Positions 36,778-44,427 of a stretch of DNA of 64,000 bases are shown here, piece after piece. The stretch's first letter is position 1, and each line of letters opens with the position of its first letter. Under the pieces are notes generated by a model that saw only the letters and a list, made by a program, of their open reading frames with translations, had not been told where the DNA came from and made no database searches. Source of the stretch: Edaphobacter sp. (GTDB lineage Bacteria > Acidobacteriota > Terriglobia > Terriglobales > Acidobacteriaceae); the NCBI GenBank assembly GCA_025462645.1, contig JAOAPB010000024.1:1-64000 (forward strand), in the 5' to 3' direction. The position numbers were made by a program, and so were the translations under genes.

Positions 36778-38052
36778 CTAAATCGAATCTTTGTAACGAT
36801 CTACACGCACGTGCGCCGTAATCGCATGTGCGACCATTCCCTCGAGCATGCATTGCCGTTCAGTTACTTCGCCTGTGCGAACGCTGGCAGCCTCAGTCAT
36901 TCGTTGATAGGTACAAGTCTTGAGGAATTTGCCCACCCAGACTCCACCGGTATATCGAGCTGCGCGGCTGGTTGGCAGAATGTGATTTGTGCCAATTGTC
37001 TTGTCACCATATGCCACAGTTGTTTCCTGCCCGATGAAAAGAGAGCCGTAGTTTTTAAGGTGTTCGGCAAAATAGTCGTCGTCTTCGGTGTGCAACTCTA
37101 GGTGCTCTGGTGCGTAATCGTCACTGAGACTCACCGCCTCTTCACGAGAATCAGCTAGATAAACTATCCCATTGTCTCTCCATGAAAGAGCTGCCACGTC
37201 TCGCGTCGGCAATACTGCCAGCTGCCGTTCGACTTCGTCTATTGTCCTAATGGCCAGATCTTCACTCGTCGTAATGAGACAAACGCCGCTGTTCGGATCG
37301 TGTTCTGCTTGCCCCAACAAATCGCACGCAACTAGGGAGGGGTCTGCTGTGTGATCGGCAACGATAAGTATTTCGGTTGGCCCGGCTAACAAGTCGATTC
37401 CGCAGCGACCGAAGAGCTGCCGTTTCGCCTCTGCGACGAAACGATTCCCTGCTCCGCAGAGCATATCCGCAGGCGGAGCGCCATCCATCCCAAATGCCAT
37501 CAAAGCAAGTGCCGGAACGCCTCCAAGGATATAGATCGAATCGGCTCCGGCTTTCTTAATTGCATTGATGGTTGCCGGAAAGTACCCTTTGCCCCGCACC
37601 GGAGGTGTGCACGCTGTTACATGTCGTACACCCGCGACTTTGGCGGGGATAATACTCATTTGTGCGGAGCCAAACATGGGATAGCGGCCACCAGGTATGT
37701 AACTGCCGACTGCACCGACCGGAATATGACGATGACCCAAAGTCACTCCCGGACGTATGTTCACTTCCAATGACTGCAGTGTCTTCATCTGAGCCTCGGC
37801 AAAGACGCGGACATTTTTTTGACAGTAATCGGTGTCTTCAATAGCTACCGGGGACACTTCGTCTATCGCACTCTCAATCTGAGCGTTGTCGAGACGGAAA
37901 GAATCCGGATTCCAATCGTCGAATCTCTGACTGTACTTGCGAACAGCATCCATTCCGTTCTTCTCAAGATCGAGCAGCATTGCCGAAACTGTCGCTGCTG
38001 TGTCGACGTCGTGTTCGAATAATCTGTGCCCACCTGCCTTCATCACCTTCAT
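36778..38052 (-). CDS. Histidinol dehydrogenase-family NAD-dependent dehydrogenase
   Basis: A 424-residue zinc enzyme of the HisD fold, outside any histidine operon. The nucleotide/substrate region has GAVGSYIPGGRYPMFGSAQM, the zinc ligands lie in GQAEHDPNSGV, the catalytic Glu-His is in DDYAPEHLEL, and the final block is GTNHILPT. The GGRYP variant resembles sulfopropanediol 3-dehydrogenase (HpsN)-like paralogues more than true HisD. Such enzymes perform two successive oxidations of a primary alcohol to a carboxylate. No sulfolactate or sulfopyruvate genes are nearby, so DHPS is not a safe substrate call. It lies 53 bases before the RraA-like gene. Confidence 0.9.
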   Translation of the reverse strand: MKVMKAGGHRLFEHDVDTAATVSAMLLDLEKNGMDAVRKYSQRFDDWNPDSFRLDNAQIESAIDEVSPVAIEDTDYCQKNVRVFAEAQMKTLQSLEVNIRPGVTLGHRHIPVGAVGSYIPGGRYPMFGSAQMSIIPAKVAGVRHVTACTPPVRGKGYFPATINAIKKAGADSIYILGGVPALALMAFGMDGAPPADMLCGAGNRFVAEAKRQLFGRCGIDLLAGPTEILIVADHTADPSLVACDLLGQAEHDPNSGVCLITTSEDLAIRTIDEVERQLAVLPTRDVAALSWRDNGIVYLADSREEAVSLSDDYAPEHLELHTEDDDYFAEHLKNYGSLFIGQETTVAYGDKTIGTNHILPTSRAARYTGGVWVGKFLKTCTYQRMTEAASVRTGEVTERQCMLEGMVAHAITAHVRVDRYKDSI

Positions 38053-38126
38053 CGTGTTCTCGCCCTCTGCTATTTCTTTTTGCTGTAAGCGGGCACCAGT
38101 TCATCCGACGCCCGAAACCTTTCGCT

Positions 38127-38915
38127 TCAATAACCCTCAGCCCTTGGCCCTAGGCGGTCGCTCCATTGAGTAACACTCCAGCCTCCGTCGACGACTAATG
38201 TTGCTCCAGTAATGTAGGAGGCATCGGTCGAAGCCAGAAATGCTACGGCTGATGCGATCTCTTCGGGCCTGCCGATACGCCCTAACGCGGTACGTGCCTC
38301 ACGATCCGCAAGCTCGTACGGGTTCGCTTTAATACTTTGAAATGTTGGCGTGTCGATGGCACCTGGACATACGGCGTTACACCGGATTCCATGTTGTCCA
38401 TAGTCGATCGCCACAGATCTTGTGAGCTGCATAATCGCGGCTTTCGCGGTGCAGTAGGCCACCGTGTTCGCAAATGGTAGGAGGCCGCCTATCGATCCCA
38501 TATTTACGATGGAACCGCCGCGCTGCTCAATCATTACTGGGAGGCATGCCTTCGACATGCTGAAAGTGCCTGAGACGGTTACATCAAGCTGCTTTTGCCA
38601 TTCGCCTTCATCTGTCTGCAACAGGGCGCCACCACGATGCGCTGTGTAGGCAGCATTATTAATGAGTACATCTATCCGTCCGTGTGACGAGAGGACTTGT
38701 TGAGCCGCTCTGGCCGGAACCTTGCCGTCGCCGATATCAGCTTCCATCCAGAATTCACGTTCGTCTTCACCACGAGCATTCACGCCCTCAAGAGCCGGCC
38801 GTACAAGATCGAGATTGTGTACAAATGCACCCTCCTGCAGCATCCGTTCGACGCAGGCGCGACCGATACCAGATGATCCTGCCGTGATAATGACAACCTT
38901 GTCCTTGAATCTCAT
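38127..38915 (-). CDS. Short-chain dehydrogenase/reductase
   Basis: About 262 residues from the MRFKDKVVIITAG start at 38915; a start at 38948 would add eleven residues without a better ribosome site. TAGSSGIG is the nucleotide motif, NLDLVRP carries the NAD-type acid, then NNAAYTAHRG, the Ser in VNMGSIGG, YCTAK and LVVDGGWS. It is second in the minus-strand operon, 47 bases after the dimethylformamidase-like gene and 74 before the HisD-like gene. It likely oxidises a secondary hydroxyl of the same substrate chain. Confidence 0.9.
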   Translation of the reverse strand: MRFKDKVVIITAGSSGIGRACVERMLQEGAFVHNLDLVRPALEGVNARGEDEREFWMEADIGDGKVPARAAQQVLSSHGRIDVLINNAAYTAHRGGALLQTDEGEWQKQLDVTVSGTFSMSKACLPVMIEQRGGSIVNMGSIGGLLPFANTVAYCTAKAAIMQLTRSVAIDYGQHGIRCNAVCPGAIDTPTFQSIKANPYELADREARTALGRIGRPEEIASAVAFLASTDASYITGATLVVDGGWSVTQWSDRLGPRAEGY

Positions 38916-38962
38916 GGGTGATACTGTCCTCATCTCGCAGCTACTCATCGACCCAAACCCGT

Positions 38963-40597
38963 CTACTTACCCTCACTCTTCGAAAAACGACGCAGGACAT
39001 TTGCGGTGATTCGCGATACATTTTCGTCGGAGAACAAGCATGTAACCCACGTAATAGATCCCGTTGAAAAGACTTTTCCGTTCCCGAGATCGAAACACAC
39101 CATATCCGCTCCACCGTGCTCGGCATTTTCACCGCGTGCAATCACCTTCAAGTGCTCCGGCGAACTTGGAGTGACTTTATCTGTCTCGTGACCCGAGGCA
39201 CCACCGGGGACGCGCTCATGCTGGCTCTTGTCCCCAAAGATCTCCCCTGACTTCAAGCCTGTACCTTCAAACGCCCAGTGCTTCGACTCCAGCACACAGT
39301 ACGGAGCGGCAGTCATTGCTCCTGGATCGGTGAACGCCACACCCAACAGGCGCGCTTCGGGAGCATACGTGCGATGCATACGTGATTCGTGTTCTGCCCC
39401 GGCTGCTTTCGTATCGTCGAACGTGAGGCATCGCATGACATCTCCGTCGATCGTTACCTCGCAGTTTAAGCCGTTGCCGCCGAGATACAACAGACGTCCA
39501 CCTTGGTGTACCCATTCCTCAACGCGACGAAACATCTCTTTTGTCCAATACTCGGGGTGTACTCCGATGACAAGAACTTCGTAGGCGTTCAACGGCATGC
39601 TGCCATCGTGAAGCTGGGCATCGGCATAGTAGTCATAATTGAATCCTTCGCGCTCCAACCAACCCAGCAATCGCCACTCTGCCGGCGCAAGACCGCACTG
39701 CAAACGTCCTTCAATCGGGTCCGAGATGGCAGAGGCGTCCCAAGGCTGATTGTCAAAAATATGGTTGCCAGGCTCTGGCCGTTCAAAGGCTAGCGGGCGA
39801 TATTCCTCATCTCGTGAGGACCAGACACTGGTCGCACTCGTGTATCGCGTAAGATCTTGACGCGCATTGACCGTGGGTGTCGGCGGCAAAGAAGTTGGAT
39901 TGATGTAATTGGAGCGACCGCCGAAATTGTTGTATGCGTTCCACGTATTCGTGTTTGCCAGCACGGCGATCTTCGCTTGCGGTTGCAAAGGAGACACAAC
40001 CCAGGGAAATGAAAAGTTTTCTCCCGATGGGGTGCGTGCCCATAGGTAATAGAGACCTGTGCGTTCCGGTGCTTGAACAAACTGCTGAATGTGCGGTGAT
40101 GGATACCCCACTTTGTTCCAATCGACGCCGGTCTGAGAGTAATCTCCATCCGGAGTAATTTGCGCGACAGCATCGGGACCATGTTCGTCGTACCAACTGA
40201 TGGTGCGGATAGATTCTTTCGCCGAACCATAACGCCAAAGGCTCAACTGAAATTGTTCCGCGCTATTTGCCCGGACTTCCGACCGCTCTCCACCTTTCAC
40301 CCATTTCGGCCACATGTACCCCATCAACTTTCGACTGAGCAACCGAAACTGATATGGGTCGTCTGTGCCGAGGTTGCACGTTACACGCTTCGACGTGTAG
40401 CCAACCTTCGCCAACGTGACACGGTAGACGCCCGGATCAATCCGTCCCAACACTGAGCCGCTTGGGGTGGACTCCAATAGAACGACCGCCCCATCAGAGG
40501 AGACTACCTCCAGGCGCACGCCGTCCAATGCAACGTAATTCTCGTCTGAAACATAGGCCAGAGGCCGCTGAGAAGACCCTTCCGATTTCCTACTCAT
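38963..40597 (-). CDS. N,N-dimethylformamidase large-subunit-like protein
   Basis: 544 residues, no signal peptide. The C-terminal two thirds match the dimethylformamidase beta-subunit-like domain (a class I glutamine amidotransferase-like fold): FPWVVSPLQPQAKIAVLANTNTWNAYNNFGGRSNY, EWRLLGWLEREGFNYDYYADAQLHDG, VLVIGVHPEYWTKEMF and GGRLLYLGGNGLN. The N-terminal part is a beta domain of carboxypeptidase-regulatory style. A small DMFase subunit is not encoded next to it. Acidobacterial relatives are uncharacterised, so hydrolysis of an amide or of another bond is open. It is first gene of the operon with SDR, HisD-like and RraA-like enzymes. Confidence 0.82.
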   Translation of the reverse strand: MSRKSEGSSQRPLAYVSDENYVALDGVRLEVVSSDGAVVLLESTPSGSVLGRIDPGVYRVTLAKVGYTSKRVTCNLGTDDPYQFRLLSRKLMGYMWPKWVKGGERSEVRANSAEQFQLSLWRYGSAKESIRTISWYDEHGPDAVAQITPDGDYSQTGVDWNKVGYPSPHIQQFVQAPERTGLYYLWARTPSGENFSFPWVVSPLQPQAKIAVLANTNTWNAYNNFGGRSNYINPTSLPPTPTVNARQDLTRYTSATSVWSSRDEEYRPLAFERPEPGNHIFDNQPWDASAISDPIEGRLQCGLAPAEWRLLGWLEREGFNYDYYADAQLHDGSMPLNAYEVLVIGVHPEYWTKEMFRRVEEWVHQGGRLLYLGGNGLNCEVTIDGDVMRCLTFDDTKAAGAEHESRMHRTYAPEARLLGVAFTDPGAMTAAPYCVLESKHWAFEGTGLKSGEIFGDKSQHERVPGGASGHETDKVTPSSPEHLKVIARGENAEHGGADMVCFDLGNGKVFSTGSITWVTCLFSDENVSRITANVLRRFSKSEGK

Positions 40598-41087
40598 GGT
40601 CCGACTTGCCTTCCATACTTAGCTTGTTTTCCGGCCCACCTGGCGGCCAGTGAATGGTCGAGGTCCGGATCGCGTTGACCCGTCTCAACAAATCAATACG
40701 GTAACCATTCTGGCGACATCACTTCATCGGAGCAAGTTATTTCAGATTGGCTGTCCACGCGGCTGGATGAAACGAATTATTCCTACATGCGACCCAACGC
40801 CACTCCGGAGGAGGGTAACCATGCCGTATTGGATGGGTTGAGTTCCCGCTTGGCCGTCCGTTCAAGAGTGAACAGCTCGCGAGCCGGACAAACAATCGCA
40901 CATTGGGCATTCGCGGGACAAAGAAAGCAGAATCTCGAAAACAACATCCATCATGCTGAACTCGCGCGCGACAATGCTTGACTGCCAATAGCTACAAGTC
41001 TTTACAGTCGATTAGTAATGCACATGCGCTTGAAGCGGTCGACGCATTCGCACATTTGATCGAAACACACTGATTTCAGGAGTAGAC
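40598..41087. other. 490-base divergent intergenic region
   Basis: It separates the minus-strand DMFase-like operon from the plus-strand glycosidase-like gene, so it must hold two promoters. A 64-codon plus-strand frame (40787-40981, ending HWAFAGQRKQN...ARDNA) is open but I recognise nothing in it. No repeats or RNA fold stand out. The ribosome site ggagtag for the next gene is at 41077-41083. Confidence 0.4.
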
Positions 41088-42260
41088 ATGTTTATACGCG
41101 TTTTACTTTGCCTTCTTATCACCCTCTGGACAAGCTCTGCCTCTTTGGCTCAAAAACCGGCTATACGCATAAGCGCGTGGTACTGGCTCAACTCTGCTCC
41201 CAAGATAGATTGGGAGGGAGATTTCGTCACGATGAAGCATCTAGGATTTACTGATGTGCTTCTCTCCTGGGGACTGGACACAGCGGGGCTCATAACCCGT
41301 AAAGACGACACAAAGCAGGCAATGCGTTGGGCCCAAAAGGCTGGCATGGGTTCTTACGTGATCGTCTGGCAGCCCGAAGCCAATTCTCTCCCACGCATTG
41401 CAGAATTCGTTCATATAAACGCTGACGGCAAAGTACTCGATTCACTCGATGTCTTCAATCCCACATGGCGTTCGACCTATTGGAAAAGCTACCTCCAGGA
41501 AATCGCTAAAACCTACCGTCATGAACCAGGCATGGCGGGATATGTCTTTGACGACTCCTTCAGCGGTGGAAATGTGTCTTACGGATCTTACGAGGAGAAG
41601 GTGTTCGGTGCGCCTTTACCGCGTAAACCGACCGATCCCCGTTGGGATGAATGGACGAAGAAACGCCAAGACTGGTGGGAGGACTGGGCAAAGGATACGA
41701 TGAGGTACCTGCGTGAAGTTGATCCGAATCGCCAACATGAAATTTATCTCGAAGATACCTCTGATCGAATAACAAATGAATCTCGGAATTCGATTGCAGG
41801 GGTGGATTTTGCCAGAGTCGCACGTCATTTTGATGCCGTGGGTGGCTACACCATGCCCAGGTGGACATCTGCTCCCGATTCAGATAAGAAGGTTTCGGAG
41901 CTGACAAAGAATTCAATCGAAAGTGTACGCAGAGTGGTTGGCGATAAAAAGAAGATCATCTATACCTTCTGGTCCGCCAACATCGCTGAAGAATTGGGCA
42001 CCGCTCCCGCCAAGTATCCGACGGCTGCTCAGATCAAGAGTGTATGCGAAGACGCGTTGAAACTTGGGATACGCCATCTTGATATGTATGGATACAGAAT
42101 CGGTGAATACCGCGCGACAAAAGATGAAATGAAGAGGATGATGCCGCCTGAACCTGCTCCGTATGTCCTCACTGGGCAATTCCCCAGAAAATTTATGTGG
42201 GATCGTCCTGAAATCCACACTGAGCTTGGCGATTATCTTCGTAGCTTGAATAAACAATGA
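41088..42260 (+). CDS. Secreted TIM-barrel glycoside hydrolase-like protein
   Basis: A 390-residue exported protein with a signal peptide (about residues 1-21, ending SASLAQ). ISAWYWLNSAPKIDWEGDF, FTDVLLSWGLDT, AGYVFDDSFSGG and EIYLEDTSDR suggest a (beta/alpha)8 barrel. Acidic residues end successive strands, as in GH42-like or DUF4434-like proteins, but I cannot assign a family. Candidate catalytic acids are the Asp pair in VFDDSF and the Glu-Asp in YLEDTS. It is monocistronic and convergent with the GH51 gene, with a shared hairpin between. Confidence 0.65.
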   Translation: MFIRVLLCLLITLWTSSASLAQKPAIRISAWYWLNSAPKIDWEGDFVTMKHLGFTDVLLSWGLDTAGLITRKDDTKQAMRWAQKAGMGSYVIVWQPEANSLPRIAEFVHINADGKVLDSLDVFNPTWRSTYWKSYLQEIAKTYRHEPGMAGYVFDDSFSGGNVSYGSYEEKVFGAPLPRKPTDPRWDEWTKKRQDWWEDWAKDTMRYLREVDPNRQHEIYLEDTSDRITNESRNSIAGVDFARVARHFDAVGGYTMPRWTSAPDSDKKVSELTKNSIESVRRVVGDKKKIIYTFWSANIAEELGTAPAKYPTAAQIKSVCEDALKLGIRHLDMYGYRIGEYRATKDEMKRMMPPEPAPYVLTGQFPRKFMWDRPEIHTELGDYLRSLNKQ

Positions 42261-42307
42261 GATCTTGACGACCGACATTGGTTAGCTATGGTGGTCCATA
42301 CTCTTGG

Positions 42308-42335
42308 GCCCCTTTCTCGATTGTGAGACAGGGGC
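42308..42335. terminator. Convergent hairpin terminator
   Basis: GCCCCT/AGGGGC stem continued by TCTC/GAGA with one mismatch and loop gattgt. It sits between the converging stops at 42260 and 42340. No strong T-run is present, so it may work with Rho or merely protect 3' ends. Confidence 0.45.
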
Positions 42336-42339
42336 TCAA

Positions 42340-44385
42340 CTATTGAAATCGAAGGGCTATAACGGTTACACTCCTCGGAGGAAACACGTGGCGGAAGGGA
42401 CCCTTGAACGTTTCATGGCTCCTCACGGGCGTTACTGTGTCGCGAGCATCTTCGGAATTCGTGGTCATTAAGCTTTTTGCTTGAAGAGTTGAGATCGTCG
42501 CCTCCGGCTTCAATCTTTCCAAGGAAACCAGATCAAAATCTGCTGCGAGGCTATGCCTTGGGTGTCGGTTGACACAGAAGAATAAGAGCTCTCGACCATT
42601 CTCCGCAGTTGCGGCGACTATATCGAGGTAGGGAACATCATGGATCTCAGGGAGCCGTCGAGAACCGTTTGCTATCGAGTACGTGGGAGAATCGGACATT
42701 ACAGACAGCAAAGAGGTAGGGCCGGCGTTGGCATACTCATGTAAAACCCAGTAGGCAGGAGTTGCGAACACAATTCCACGCTTCTTCCAGATACCGCCGA
42801 ATTCCATAATTCCGGTCATGTCGGATATTGGGACTATTTCACTATTGCGAATAATGGCATTGAGGAAGCCGCCTGCAAACACCGCTCCGCCCATGTTGTT
42901 GAAATTTGGATTCTCTGCGTCGTGCGCAGTGAGAAGCCATTCTGTAAAGGCAGTTCTTACGCGATCGCGATGCTCCGATGCCTGAATTTGTTCGTGCATT
43001 GCCTTCAATTTGCCTTCGAGACCGATGGGTAATGCAAGAAGAGCAGACACGGTAAATTCGTTCGTAGCGTCCTTCAGCATTAGTCGATCCCCCACCACAA
43101 AATGAGTCGAAAGATAATCGAAGGTTCCAGGAGGGTTCGACAGTTGAGCGGCATTCCATTCTGAAAAATGATCCTCATCTGCACCAGTTGCTATGAGTCG
43201 CACACTTCGATCGATTCTGTGAATCGCATCAGCGGTAGCGAGTGTCTTTGCGGCAACTCGTTCAAGCGAGGGATATCCTACCTGGAAATCGCCCCACAGT
43301 TCGTTCCCAAGCTCCCACAGCAGTCCTCCACTATGGGAACCGTTGCTGCGCGGCCATCGGTCGTTGACATATTTCACCCACTCTGCAGCGTGCTCAGGTG
43401 TGTCGCTTCCTAGATTGAGAGCGATTTGGGGGTCCGCATGAATAAGTCGGCAGAAGTGAAGAAATTCGTCCGTGCCGAATGTGTTGTATTCCGGTATTCC
43501 CCAGGAGACATTGGACTTCGAGATGCGCTGATCTCTCAGACCAACTCCATCTCGCCAATCGTAAGCAGAAGTAAAGTTGCCACCAAATCTCACAAGGGGT
43601 GAATGCAGATCACGCGCCATAGCCACCTCGTCTGGATCGAGGCCATCGAGATTGTCGGCTGGCATAAGCGAAACCTGGTCGACCACGACACGAGCGTCAT
43701 CATGGACAGAAATGGCAAAGTCACTTGGTTCAAGCGGTTTGATCTTCGCAACAGGGAGGTTGAGCGTCACAATGTATTTCTTCCACTCAGGCGATGCCGC
43801 GACTACGTTTGCGGAGGCGAGCACCTCATCAGGGCGATCTCGATTTCGGAGTGAAAGCGTAACATCTTCAGGGCCAGAAATATGCTTCAGATAGACGCTG
43901 GCAACATAGGTCAATTGACGCCGGACCGGTAGGTAAACCCGTTGTCGAATACCGGTTTCCTTACCCGGAAGTCCCATAATGAGCAGGGACTGCGCAGAGT
44001 TGGCAGCATTTCCTCGAAGCGGTAAATAACGTGCACCCTGATCGGTCAGGGGTTCCCATGGTACGGGCAACCCCAAATGAGACGCTCGACGTAAGCTTGG
44101 ACGATCCCGAGCAAGTGCCTCAATATTCTCAACTGACCATAGTCCCTCTTCGAAAGAGGGATTCTCGATTACATCGGCCCACAGTCCACCATATGTGGAT
44201 TTACTGATCGGCTCGAGAAAGCTGCCAAACACCGAACTAGGAATTTGCGTGTTTGAAACTGGACGACTCACATGAACTGTCACTGCTTTAGTGATGTCAC
44301 CTCTTTCGTAAATCTGGGTGGTGCCGGAAACCGAGACTCCGAAAGAGATCACAAACAACGCTACCATGGGCTTTTTTCCAATCAC
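42340..44385 (-). CDS. Secreted GH51-family alpha-arabinofuranosidase-like enzyme
   Basis: 681 residues with a signal peptide (about residues 1-21). An N-terminal carbohydrate-binding-like region (GLWADVIENPSFE, then a CBM4/9-like jelly-roll about 130-245) precedes the GH51 catalytic barrel. Visible are VRFGGNFTSAYDWRDGVG, the acid/base in WELGNELWG (Glu362) and the nucleophile in AFTEWLL (Glu482). The C-terminal beta domain closes the protein. Known GH51 enzymes release arabinofuranose by a retaining mechanism. It is last of the GH172-GH116-GH51 operon (42 bases after GH116), all exported, pointing to trimming of an arabinofuranoside-containing glycan outside the cytoplasm. Confidence 0.9.
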   Translation of the reverse strand: MIGKKPMVALFVISFGVSVSGTTQIYERGDITKAVTVHVSRPVSNTQIPSSVFGSFLEPISKSTYGGLWADVIENPSFEEGLWSVENIEALARDRPSLRRASHLGLPVPWEPLTDQGARYLPLRGNAANSAQSLLIMGLPGKETGIRQRVYLPVRRQLTYVASVYLKHISGPEDVTLSLRNRDRPDEVLASANVVAASPEWKKYIVTLNLPVAKIKPLEPSDFAISVHDDARVVVDQVSLMPADNLDGLDPDEVAMARDLHSPLVRFGGNFTSAYDWRDGVGLRDQRISKSNVSWGIPEYNTFGTDEFLHFCRLIHADPQIALNLGSDTPEHAAEWVKYVNDRWPRSNGSHSGGLLWELGNELWGDFQVGYPSLERVAAKTLATADAIHRIDRSVRLIATGADEDHFSEWNAAQLSNPPGTFDYLSTHFVVGDRLMLKDATNEFTVSALLALPIGLEGKLKAMHEQIQASEHRDRVRTAFTEWLLTAHDAENPNFNNMGGAVFAGGFLNAIIRNSEIVPISDMTGIMEFGGIWKKRGIVFATPAYWVLHEYANAGPTSLLSVMSDSPTYSIANGSRRLPEIHDVPYLDIVAATAENGRELLFFCVNRHPRHSLAADFDLVSLERLKPEATISTLQAKSLMTTNSEDARDTVTPVRSHETFKGPFRHVFPPRSVTVIALRFQ

Positions 44386-44427
44386 GTTATCCCCATCTGT
44401 TACATCAAGGTATGCTTCACGTAGGAC

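Noticed and set aside
36778..38052. Histidine biosynthesis hisD
   Set aside because: The fold matches, but no other his gene is nearby and the neighbours are SDR, RraA-like and DMFase-like. The GGRYP motif variant fits non-histidine paralogues.
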